From: Bacilli bacterium
Lineage (GTDB): Bacteria > Bacillota_I > Bacilli_A > RFN20 > CAG-288
Direction of reading: 5' to 3'
Assembly: GCA_900763245.1 (NCBI GenBank)
Contig: CAAFJQ010000153.1
Span: forward strand, 1-5,698
DNA length: 5,698 nucleotides
In this document: positions 1 to 5,531 of the stretch, piece after piece
How positions within the stretch are numbered: position 1 is the stretch's first letter
Layout of the letters: every line of letters begins with the position of its first letter
Program-made: the position numbers and the translations under genes
The notes under the pieces: model-generated
Seen by the model: only the letters and a program-made list of their open reading frames with translations
The model's database searches: none
What the model was told of the DNA's origin: nothing

Positions 1-201
1 AAAAATTTTGCTTTTTCGAGAAAAACGAGCCTGGTCATTCAAGCGATGAAGACTATCGGAAACGGAAAAATAATAACTGAACAAGATTTAATGAAAATCT
101 CATCCTTTTTAAGTAACGAGGAAAAAGAAAAACTTTGCAAAGAAATTTTTTATGCTCCTGCTTGGATGCATACATATATTAAGAGGATAGGAGAATTATA
201 G
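1..201 (+). CDS. AbiEi-type (DUF6088-like) antitoxin, C-terminal end only
   Basis: An open frame enters from the left edge and ends at TAG 199-201, giving 66 visible codons without an N-terminus. The end reads ...SFLSNEEKEKLCKEIFYAP, then AWMHTYIKRIGEL. The pattern 'A(M/I)K.IG...IT..DL.KI...LS.EEK..L......APAWM' is how I remember the C-terminal domain of DUF6088/AbiEi-type antitoxins ending. In the AbiE family this protein has an N-terminal winged helix that represses the operon and a C-terminal domain that neutralises the toxin; only the second part can be represented here. The toxin gene starts one base after this stop, so the pair is very likely co-transcribed and translationally coupled. 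The family call relies on the tail pattern plus the neighbour. It is firm as 'partner of AbiEii' and less firm as to subfamily. The promoter and any self-operator lie outside the window. Confidence 0.72.
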   Translation, partial: KNFAFSRKTSLVIQAMKTIGNGKIITEQDLMKISSFLSNEEKEKLCKEIFYAPAWMHTYIKRIGEL

Positions 202-202
202 T

Positions 203-1261
203 GTGAACACAATTGCCAGATTAAATGATGAAGACAGAAAGTTTATATTTTTGAAAACATCTGAAGCTACAGGAAAGAGTGTTGCTATAGTTGAAAAAGA
301 TTATTGGATTTCTTATTTATTAGATTATCTTTTTGCAAAGTCATCATTTAATGATATGTTGGTTTTTAAAGGCGGGACTTCTTTATCTAAGGGATTTAAC
401 CTGATAAATAGAATGTCTGAAGATATTGATCTTATTCTTAATTGGAAGAGATTGGGAGAAGAATATAATCTAGATTTGCTGGAAAAAGATGATACGTTAA
501 GTAGAAATCAATTAAATAAAAAGAAAAAAGAAATTCTGAAGAAGACAAATGAGTTTTTGATTAATGATTTCGCTCCAGAATTATCAAAAGGAATTGAAAG
601 AGACCTAGGATATAAGATAGGTGTCTCTTGTGTCGATGAAAATGGTGGAGTAGTTATTTATGTGGATTATCCTAAAATAATTCATGATACGTATCTTCTT
701 GATGTTGTTAAATTAGAAATTGGACCGTTAGCAGCATTGACTCCGACAATTATAGTGGATATAAGTCCATACTGTTTAGATGTGTTTCCAGACTTGTGTG
801 AAAATAAAGCGGTTAAGGTTAAAACGGTAATCCCAGAAAGAAGTTTTTGGGAAAAAGCAACTATTTTACACAGAGAGGCTTTGAGACCAAGTGAAAAACT
901 TATGCCCCGAAGGTATTTCAGACATTATTATGACTTGTATATGTTACAAAAATCACAATACAAAGAAACTGCAATAAAAGACATTGCACTTTTGCAATCA
1001 GTCATTCGGTTCAAAGAAAGATTTTATCGTGAAACCTGGATGAATTATGAAGCCATTCTCACAAAGGGAATTAGATTGATTCCTGATCAATATCGTTTTG
1101 AAGAACTGCGAAAAGATTGTTACGATATGAGGGAAATGATTCAAGAGCCATTTTCATTTGATGATGTGATCAATTGTCTTACGCGATTAGAGAAGGAAAT
1201 AAATGAGATGATTTTGAAAAAAACACTAGCCTTTAGTAAGAAATCTAATTGGTCTTTTTAG
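203..1261 (+). CDS. abiEii: AbiEii-family nucleotidyltransferase toxin (type IV TA)
   Basis: A complete 352-residue protein of the AbiEii/AbiGii nucleotidyltransferase family, the toxin half of type IV toxin-antitoxin systems that can abort phage infection. Visible signatures are EKDYW at residues 31-35, the nucleotide-binding FKGGTSLSK at 55-63, the metal-binding SEDIDL with D74 and D76 at 72-77, KLEIG with acidic E172 at 170-174, WEKATILHR at 216-224, and RHYYDLYML at 240-248. A helical, charged C-terminus follows. The length is normal for the family and all core motifs look intact, so it is probably active. The start is GTG at 203. It is chosen because GGAG at 190-193 lies nine bases upstream and the frame begins one base after the antitoxin stop; GTG at 201 is out of frame and hits TGA at once. 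Known relatives act as nucleotidyltransferases (AbiEii binds GTP; the related MenT toxins modify tRNA ends); the substrate of this protein cannot be read from the sequence. Codon use is A+T-rich compared with the glycosyltransferase downstream, which fits acquisition by transfer. Confidence 0.9.
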   Translation: MNTIARLNDEDRKFIFLKTSEATGKSVAIVEKDYWISYLLDYLFAKSSFNDMLVFKGGTSLSKGFNLINRMSEDIDLILNWKRLGEEYNLDLLEKDDTLSRNQLNKKKKEILKKTNEFLINDFAPELSKGIERDLGYKIGVSCVDENGGVVIYVDYPKIIHDTYLLDVVKLEIGPLAALTPTIIVDISPYCLDVFPDLCENKAVKVKTVIPERSFWEKATILHREALRPSEKLMPRRYFRHYYDLYMLQKSQYKETAIKDIALLQSVIRFKERFYRETWMNYEAILTKGIRLIPDQYRFEELRKDCYDMREMIQEPFSFDDVINCLTRLEKEINEMILKKTLAFSKKSNWSF

Positions 1262-1451
1262 TCAAAACATATACTTTGTAGAGTAACCGCTTTTATTTTT
1301 GAAGAATGGGCTGTTTTTTTAAAAAAGTCTAAAAAAGCCGATAATTTTCACAAAATAATGAAAATTACAAAAAATTCGTTGATAATTTTTGATAGTTTTT
1401 TTGTTTCTTTGTTATGGAAATCATCCATCCAAATAGAAAGAGGCATAAACT
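1262..1451. other. A+T-rich spacer between toxin and glycosyltransferase
   Basis: This spacer holds long T and A runs (T 1314-1320, A 1321-1326, A 1331-1336). GGCT at 1309-1312 can pair with AGCC at 1336-1339 and extend through the T/A runs with one bulged G at 1313. This could end transcription of the toxin operon, but the stem is weak. A possible promoter for the glycosyltransferase is TTCACA 1347-1352, then 17 bases, then AAAAAT 1370-1375. In such A+T-rich DNA several other pairs score similarly, for example TTGATA 1389-1394 with TATGGA 1413-1418. The ribosome binding site AAAGAGG at 1437-1443, eight bases before the ATG at 1452, is clear. Confidence 0.3.
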
Positions 1452-3044
1452 ATGAAAAAGAAATCAACACTATATATTCTGATACTTGTCATATGGGGAA
1501 TCTGCTTGGCATTCCTTCTCTTATCCTTGTATTTCATCTTTCCTACGGTCAACATCGAAAACATCGGGGCCAGGATTGCAGCCTATGTATTTTTAGTTCT
1601 TAATACTCTCGTACTTGGCTTTTTGTGGTTTGGTAGCATCAAGGATCTTATCTTCTCCTGTTCCTTTGCCATCAACGGAAAGAAGATGATGAAGAGATAT
1701 GATGTTATCAAAAACACCGAAGTCGATAAAAACTACAATCCGAAGTTCGTCCTTCTTTATTGCACAAGAAATGATTTCAATGCGGAAGCATTGAAAGAAT
1801 GCATGAATCAGGATTATAAGAATGTCGATACTGTCATTCTTGATGACAGCGACGACAAGAACTATCTTTCTAGAATCAATCGCTTTGCTATCGAGAATGG
1901 TGTCAAAGTCGTCAGAAGAAAGAACAAGACCGGTTTCAAGGCCGGCAACCTCAACAACTATCTCAAAGGAAGAACGGATTATGATTACTTCGTCGTTCTT
2001 GACAGTGATGAGATCATTCCGCATGATTATATCAACAAGGTTCTGAAGTATTTCAGCTATGATAAGAACTGCGGTGCTGTTCAGGCAAGACATAAGGCTC
2101 AGAAAGGACAAAATGTCTTCCAGCGTCTGTTAGGTCTTTCTGTCGGAAGCAACGGTTCTTCCACTCAGGTTGTCAAAAACTTTTATGGCTCCAATGCTTT
2201 GATCGGACATGGCATGACCATCTCCAGAGAATGCTATATGAAGACAGGCGGTTTCCCGCTTGTCGTCGCTGAGGATATTTCTTTCGCTGTCGATATCAGA
2301 AACAATGGCTTCGATATCATCTATGCACCTGATATTGAGTGTTATGAAGAGTTCCCTGTCAACTATCTCAGTCTGAAGAAGAGACAGTGCAAATGGACAC
2401 AGGGCAACCTTGAATACATGAGAAAGTACAATCATGAGATCAAGGACTGCAAGATGTTATGGTTTGAAAAACTGGATCTGATGCTTTCTCATTATTCTCT
2501 TCCTATTGTTCCTATCCTTTCCTTCATGCTTGTTGTGTTCACGATACTTCTTGGTTTCTTAGGCTATCCGATCATTCATTATTCGATTTTCATCTATTGT
2601 CTGATGGTATTGTTCTTATGTTCTCCTTTGATTCCTGATTTGTTTGTCTATAAGAAAGACAGACACAATATCTTCCTCATCATCCCTTACTTTTTACTCA
2701 ACATTGTCACTTATGCATCTTTGGCTCCGATGATGATCAGAACTGTCTTCTTAGGACTCTTTGGCAAGAAAGCAACTTTCTTAGTCACACCGAAGGAGGA
2801 TGAAAAGTTTACCTTGACCCAGGCTATCCTTGGAACTGCGGATTCTCTTATCTTCGCCAGTGCTGTCTTGATTCTTTGCGTTTTATGCTGTGGAAGCGGA
2901 GCTCCTGTCGTATTGATCGTCACTAGTTCTATGCTTGCTCCGTTTGTCGTTCTTATTTCCAATATCAGAATCGGAAAGAAAGCGGAAAACGAAAAGAACA
3001 GAAAGATTCTCTTGAAGAATCTTCCGGTTCCTAACTTAGGCTAA
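1452..3044 (+). CDS. Processive GT2 membrane glycosyltransferase (cellulose/glucan-synthase type)
   Basis: A 530-residue integral membrane glycosyltransferase of family GT2. It would build a polysaccharide or oligosaccharide from a nucleotide sugar at the cytoplasmic face and probably export the chain. Two N-terminal membrane spans (about 7-30 and 40-62) precede a cytosolic GT-A domain (about 97-320). The domain carries the first acidic motif LDDSDD (D131/D132), KTGFKAGNLN 159-168, the metal-binding LDSDE with D184-x-D186, and AED 273-275 with the probable catalytic base D275. The acceptor-site motif is RQCKWTQGN 311-319 in place of the usual QxxRW. C-terminal spans follow at about 350-371, 374-396, 407-430 and 464-503, with a cytosolic FLVTPKED loop (443-450) of the kind seen after the gating region in BcsA-like enzymes. 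There is no PilZ domain, so no sign of c-di-GMP control. The ATG at 1452 is supported by AAAGAGG at 1437-1443. It stands alone, without export or cellulase partners, and its codon use is less A+T-rich than its neighbours. The sugar and linkage cannot be deduced. Confidence 0.9.
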   Translation: MKKKSTLYILILVIWGICLAFLLLSLYFIFPTVNIENIGARIAAYVFLVLNTLVLGFLWFGSIKDLIFSCSFAINGKKMMKRYDVIKNTEVDKNYNPKFVLLYCTRNDFNAEALKECMNQDYKNVDTVILDDSDDKNYLSRINRFAIENGVKVVRRKNKTGFKAGNLNNYLKGRTDYDYFVVLDSDEIIPHDYINKVLKYFSYDKNCGAVQARHKAQKGQNVFQRLLGLSVGSNGSSTQVVKNFYGSNALIGHGMTISRECYMKTGGFPLVVAEDISFAVDIRNNGFDIIYAPDIECYEEFPVNYLSLKKRQCKWTQGNLEYMRKYNHEIKDCKMLWFEKLDLMLSHYSLPIVPILSFMLVVFTILLGFLGYPIIHYSIFIYCLMVLFLCSPLIPDLFVYKKDRHNIFLIIPYFLLNIVTYASLAPMMIRTVFLGLFGKKATFLVTPKEDEKFTLTQAILGTADSLIFASAVLILCVLCCGSGAPVVLIVTSSMLAPFVVLISNIRIGKKAENEKNRKILLKNLPVPNLG

Positions 3045-3056
3045 AAGATAATCGCA

Positions 3057-3377
3057 TTATTGTGGATCAGTCTCGTTTTTCAAAACGAGATTGATCCATT
3101 TTAAATTCTCTCTGCTTTTGTCTTCCATTATTGTTTTTTTGATGCATCTGAAAGGAAGGGCAGAGATATCTCTCTGATGAAAATAGGTGAAGTATCTTCC
3201 TTTTTCATCGTAGCCGTCTTCTTTTTCCGAATACTTCATCGATAAGAAGAGAATTCCATCCTTTTCTAAGTGTGTCATCAGTCTTTGTATGGCCGGAATG
3301 ATCTTTTCTCTTTTCAGATGGAGAAGAGAAGCAGAACAGTAGATCAGATGAAATTTATCATCTGATTCATAGCAATG
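3057..3377 (-). pseudogene. 5'-truncated SAM-dependent methyltransferase relic
   Basis: The minus strand is open from about 3377 down to a stop at 3057-3059, about 106 codons. Its product begins ...SDDKFHLIYCSASLLHL, continues through GILFLSMKYSEKEDGYDEKG and RYFTYFHQRDISALPF, and ends LVLKNETDPQ. This matches the second half of small class I SAM-dependent methyltransferases: the 'FDLI.ASASLLH' strand-loop, the 'L..GGILYLSVK.GE.E..DE.GR.F.YY' block, and a last strand before the stop. The N-terminal half with the glycine-rich SAM-binding loop (DxGxGxG) is missing. The frame meets TAA at 3378-3380, inside sequence resembling an insertion-sequence end, so the gene appears cut by a mobile-element event. 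An internal ATG at 3276-3278 could start a 73-residue piece, but this could not bind SAM. The substrate is unknown. I am fairly sure of the fold and of the truncation; the precise breakpoint lies at about 3366-3382. Confidence 0.72.
3063..3102 (+). terminator. Rho-independent terminator of the glycosyltransferase gene
   Basis: Arms 3063-3079 (starting TGGATCA, ending CTCGTTTT) and 3082-3098 (starting AAAACGAG, ending TGATCCA) pair over 17 positions with one G-T wobble (G3070 with T3091). The uninterrupted T-A pairs at the tip may open into a larger loop. TTTT follows at 3099-3102. It begins 19 bases after the glycosyltransferase stop. The same DNA encodes the last residues of the minus-strand methyltransferase relic, so the stem is shared by two converging genes. 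On the minus strand no good T run follows. Confidence 0.8.
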
Positions 3378-3433
3378 TTAATTTGTACATTTTTACACCG
3401 GTGAAATTGTACATATTCACTTTAGCACTAACA
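3376..3433. mobile_element. Probable IS21-family terminal fragment (58 bp scar)
   Basis: The stretch is bounded by TGTTA (3376-3380) and TAACA (3429-3433). Inside it two copies of TTGTACAT.TT.AC lie 25 bp apart (from 3383 and 3408), separated by the palindrome CACCGGTG (3396-3403). Read on the minus strand from 3433 it runs TGTTAGTGCTAAAGTGAA, then repeats of the TGTAAAAATGTACA type. This resembles the multiple terminal transposase-binding repeats of IS21-family elements in Bacillota, as I recall them. It sits exactly between the truncated methyltransferase and the truncated transposase, as expected of an element end left by insertion followed by deletion. No istA or istB coding sequence remains. 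The family assignment is from memory and needs a database check. Confidence 0.45.
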
Positions 3434-3950
3434 TACGTTCCCGAATTCACGGAGGCACAGAAGGATCTGGTGGTCCTTTTCCGTGATGTCGATCTGATGA
3501 ACGACGAACAGTCATCCTATTCGGTTGCAATGGTGAACCGAGAGGAAGTCTATGACTCTGAAGGGATGAAGAAAAACGAAAAGTATTTCGGGACGATTGC
3601 CCTTTCCGTGAACAGGGACATTATTCCGCAGGAACTCTTCGAGACCTACAAGGAGAGGCAGCTGATCGAAGACGGAAACAAGGCATACAAAGATGTCCTT
3701 GACAATTTCGCAGCGAACAAACAGGGGACAGACGCCTACAAAGGCTGGCTTTTTCGTCAACCATATCGCACTGATGCTTTACTACAGGGTCCTTGGCAGG
3801 ATCAAGGAGAGAGACCTTTCCTTGAAATATTCCGTCGAGGATGTCATATCCGTCGCAAAAAGAATCACGGTACAGAACATCAACGGCGAATGGAACGAGA
3901 ACATTCCGGACCTAAGCGACCTCAAAGCCTACACCGAAGTGATGCAGTAG
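3434..3950 (+). pseudogene. IS4/IS1634-type transposase, C-terminal fragment with frameshift
   Basis: Two overlapping frames together read as the C-terminal third of a DDE transposase. The first frame, to about 3750, contains KYFGTIALSVNRDI and then ETYKERQLIEDGNKAYK (3644-3691). The latter fits the IS4-family Y-(2)-R-(3)-E-(6)-K signature around the catalytic glutamate (Y 3647, R 3656, E 3668, K 3689). It then reaches AYKGWLF, and the natural continuation FVNHIALMLYYRVLGRIKE and onward to a stop at 3948-3950 is in the +1 frame. One extra T in the run 3750-3754 explains the switch. The N-terminus, with the first two catalytic aspartates, is absent, because coding similarity starts only after the IS21-like scar. 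Only about 170 codons remain of a protein that normally has some 450-600, so it cannot act in cis. Base composition is visibly G+C-richer than the flanks, in keeping with a foreign origin. Neither end of the original element is recognisable. Confidence 0.75.
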
Positions 3951-4058
3951 GCATAACACATCTGAAAAGTTACGGGTATACAATTGGGATGAATTGTTTG
4001 GTGTGCATATGATGTATCGTTTGGCAAAAAGATGGCTTAAACCAACTAAAAATGGATA
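3951..4058 (+). other. Unassigned spacer, possible gene remnant
   Basis: Between the transposase stop and the repeat array I recognise no element end. One frame is open from about 3943 to TAG 4057-4059 and reads SEKLRVYNWDELFGVHMMYR, then LAKRWLKPTKNG. The residues look protein-like, but there is no ribosome binding site before ATG 4009, and about 38 open codons can occur by chance in this composition. It may be a scrap of another gene or non-coding DNA. Confidence 0.2.
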
Positions 4059-4153
4059 GACTTTCGGTTATAACCAAAACTTTAGAAAAAATCATGATGA
4101 CTTTCGGTTATAACTGAAAGTCTTGCTATTTTTTTCTTAACTTTCAGTTATAC
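4059..4153 (+). repeat. Three 40-bp-phased copies of an ACTTTC(G/A)GTTATA motif
   Basis: The motif occurs at 4060-4074, 4100-4114 and 4140-4153, with centres at 4070/4071, 4110/4111 and 4150/4151, exactly 40 bp apart. The middle copy extends to a nearly perfect 24-bp palindrome (4099-4122): GACTTTC at one end, GAAAGTC at the other, GTTATAAC in the centre and one mismatched position (G4106 with T4115). The first copy keeps the palindromic core GGTTATAACC (4066-4075); the third keeps only the left half well. The DNA between copies is not repeated, so only the motif is conserved, as for binding sites and unlike a duplicated unit. Equal spacing places the sites close to one face of the helix. Likely uses are operators for the ATPase gene or recognition sites of a DNA-binding protein; this is inference. 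The middle palindrome could also fold as an RNA hairpin followed by T 4129-4135. Confidence 0.75.
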
Positions 4154-4165
4154 TTTTGATAAAAT
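4137..4165 (+). promoter_or_regulatory. Probable promoter of the ATPase gene
   Basis: TTAACT (4137-4142) and TAAAAT (4160-4165) are separated by 17 bases and match the housekeeping consensus at four and five of six positions. Transcription would start near 4172, ten bases before the ribosome binding site AAAGGAG (4182-4188). The third motif copy (4140-4153) lies mostly between the two boxes, where a bound protein would block RNA polymerase. TATACT 4149-4154 is an alternative -10, but its best upstream -35 (TTGCTA 4123-4128) is 20 bases away. Confidence 0.5.
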
Positions 4166-4198
4166 GATGGAGAATAAAGTTAAAGGAGATGATAATAG

Positions 4199-5413
4199 AT
4201 GATTAAACGCGAGTCATATTTAAAACAAATCAGACCATTTATCGATAAAACTGAATTGGTTAAGATATTGATTGGAGTTCGTCGTAGCGGAAAATCGTAT
4301 ATGCTAGCTCTTATCAAACAAGAATTGACCGAAAATGGTGTGCCAGAAGAGAATATGATATCTATTAATTTTGAAAACATGGATTATTCATCTTTGACGA
4401 ATGCTAAGTCTTTACATGACTATCTGAAGTCAAAGATTCATGAAAAGGGGGGAAGAGTATATCTGTTCTTGGATGAAATTCAGGAAGTATCTGATTGGGA
4501 AAGGTGCATCAACTCCTTACGTGTCAATTCTGATGTTGATATCTATATAACAGGCTCGAATGCCAGACTGTTATCTGGCGAATATGCTACGCTTCTTTCC
4601 GGTCGCTATGTTGAGTTTTCAATTTATCCTTTTTCCTTTGCCGAATATTGTGAAGCGGCAAAGTCAAATGAAAACAACAAAGACGTAAATGCTTTATTCA
4701 ATGATTATGTTCGCTTTGGCGGTCTTCCTTTTTTAGCGACTGTTTCTCTTGATGATGAGGCAAAAAGACAGTATTTGATTGATATCTATAACTCTGTCAT
4801 CATCAAGGATGCTGTAAAAAGAAACAATATCCGTGATGTGGACCTTTTAGAGCGTGTCAGCGCTTATGCAGTCAATAATATTGGCAGAATGTTTTCTGCG
4901 AATAGCATTGTTTCTTATCTGAAAAATGAACAACGGAAGGTTTCTGTTGAAACAATCATGAATTATCTCAGTGCCTGTGAGAAGGCGTTCCTGTTTTATA
5001 AAGCAAAGCGAATAAATCTGAACGGAAAAGAGGTCATGAAGATCAATGATAAATATTATCTTGTCGATCATGCTTTCAGACAGGCTCTGTTTTCAAGGAA
5101 TCAAATTGATATTGAATTGATTCTTGAAAATATTGTTTGTCTTGAATTGCTTAGACAAGGCTATGATGTTCATATCGGAAAGAATGAATCAAGAGAGATC
5201 GATTTTGTCGCGGATAAGAACAACAAGCGTATCTACATTCAGGTCTGTTATCTTTTGGCTTCGGAAAAGACGATTGAAACAGAGTTCTCTGCTTATGATG
5301 GAATCAAAGACAATTATCCGAAGTATGTTCTTTCTCTTGATGATTTTGATCTTAGCAGGGATGGTATCATTCATATGAATATCCGTGATTTCCTTCTTCA
5401 TTTTCCTGAATGA
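4199..5413 (+). CDS. AAA-type ATPase with DUF4143 C-terminal domain
   Basis: A complete 404-residue protein of the large, poorly understood 'ATP-binding protein' family (AAA_14 followed by DUF4143). Walker A is GVRRSGKS (26-33); Walker B is VYLFLDEIQ (87-95) with D92 and E93. The sensor block YITGSNARLLSGE (116-128) follows, then GRYVEFSIYPFSFAEY (135-150), YVRFGGLP (170-177) and the DIYNSVIIKDAVKRNNI stretch (195-211). About 212-265 looks like a winged helix. The C-terminal part has the outline of a PD-(D/E)XK nuclease fold: E310 in ENIV, REIDFV with E333 and D335, then IYIQVCYLL (345-353). The usual acidic-x-lysine of an active nuclease is Q-V-C here, so binding of nucleic acid without cleavage is plausible. 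ATP binding and hydrolysis motifs look intact. The ATG at 4199 follows AAAGGAG (4182-4188) by ten bases. The gene is monocistronic, preceded by the phased repeat array and followed by a terminator. Cellular role is unknown; family members occur in many copies in gut bacteria and often near mobile DNA. Confidence 0.88.
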   Translation: MIKRESYLKQIRPFIDKTELVKILIGVRRSGKSYMLALIKQELTENGVPEENMISINFENMDYSSLTNAKSLHDYLKSKIHEKGGRVYLFLDEIQEVSDWERCINSLRVNSDVDIYITGSNARLLSGEYATLLSGRYVEFSIYPFSFAEYCEAAKSNENNKDVNALFNDYVRFGGLPFLATVSLDDEAKRQYLIDIYNSVIIKDAVKRNNIRDVDLLERVSAYAVNNIGRMFSANSIVSYLKNEQRKVSVETIMNYLSACEKAFLFYKAKRINLNGKEVMKINDKYYLVDHAFRQALFSRNQIDIELILENIVCLELLRQGYDVHIGKNESREIDFVADKNNKRIYIQVCYLLASEKTIETEFSAYDGIKDNYPKYVLSLDDFDLSRDGIIHMNIRDFLLHFPE

Positions 5414-5451
5414 TTGGGTACTTTCTATTCTAGTTATAAGTTGGTTATTCG

Positions 5452-5500
5452 TAAAAAACGTGTATTTAAATGACATTTAAGATTAAATGATGGTTTTTTA
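5452..5500. terminator. A+T-rich, possibly bidirectional terminator between converging genes
   Basis: TAAAAAAC (5452-5459) can pair with GTTTTTTA (5493-5500). Inside it, CATTTA (5474-5479) pairs with TAAATG (5484-5489) around AGAT. The T run 5494-5499 serves the plus-strand ATPase, and the complement of A 5453-5458 serves the minus-strand gene ending at 5532. The stems are A+T-only or nearly so and hence weak, but position and symmetry fit a shared terminator. Confidence 0.45.
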
Positions 5501-5531
5501 TTCTTTTGAAATATCCGTTTTTTTTGATGGC

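Noticed and set aside
1309..1339. Terminator after the toxin gene
   Set aside because: The stem has few G-C pairs and a bulge, and the T run lies inside the stem and not after it; noted only as a possibility in the spacer entry.
1358..1603. Open frame of 81 codons on the plus strand before and across the start of the glycosyltransferase
   Set aside because: It overlaps the clear glycosyltransferase start in another frame, has no ribosome binding site and its product resembles nothing.
1593..2111. Minus-strand open frame of 172 codons
   Set aside because: It lies wholly inside the glycosyltransferase GT-A domain; its hydrophobic, isoleucine-rich product is the usual antisense shadow of the real gene.
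3057..3278. Short minus-strand frame starting at ATG 3278 as a functional small protein
   Set aside because: The same frame continues upstream with convincing methyltransferase sequence, so this ATG is internal to a truncated gene.
3383..4012. Single plus-strand open frame of 209 codons as one intact gene
   Set aside because: Only the part up to about 3750 looks like transposase; beyond that the true continuation is in another frame and the remaining residues are out-of-frame noise. The first codons lie in the insertion-sequence end.
4099..4135. Terminator formed by the middle palindrome and T 4129-4135
   Set aside because: The stem can form, but the T run begins seven bases after it, and the same motif recurs twice without a following T run at that distance, which favours a protein-binding site. 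It remains a possible secondary effect.
4059..4153. CRISPR array
   Set aside because: Only three motif copies of about 15 bases with degenerate right halves, no cas genes, and the last copy overlaps a promoter.
5189..5476. Minus-strand open frame of 95 codons over the ATPase 3' end
   Set aside because: It is antisense to a well-supported nuclease-like domain and has no convincing start site or family resemblance.
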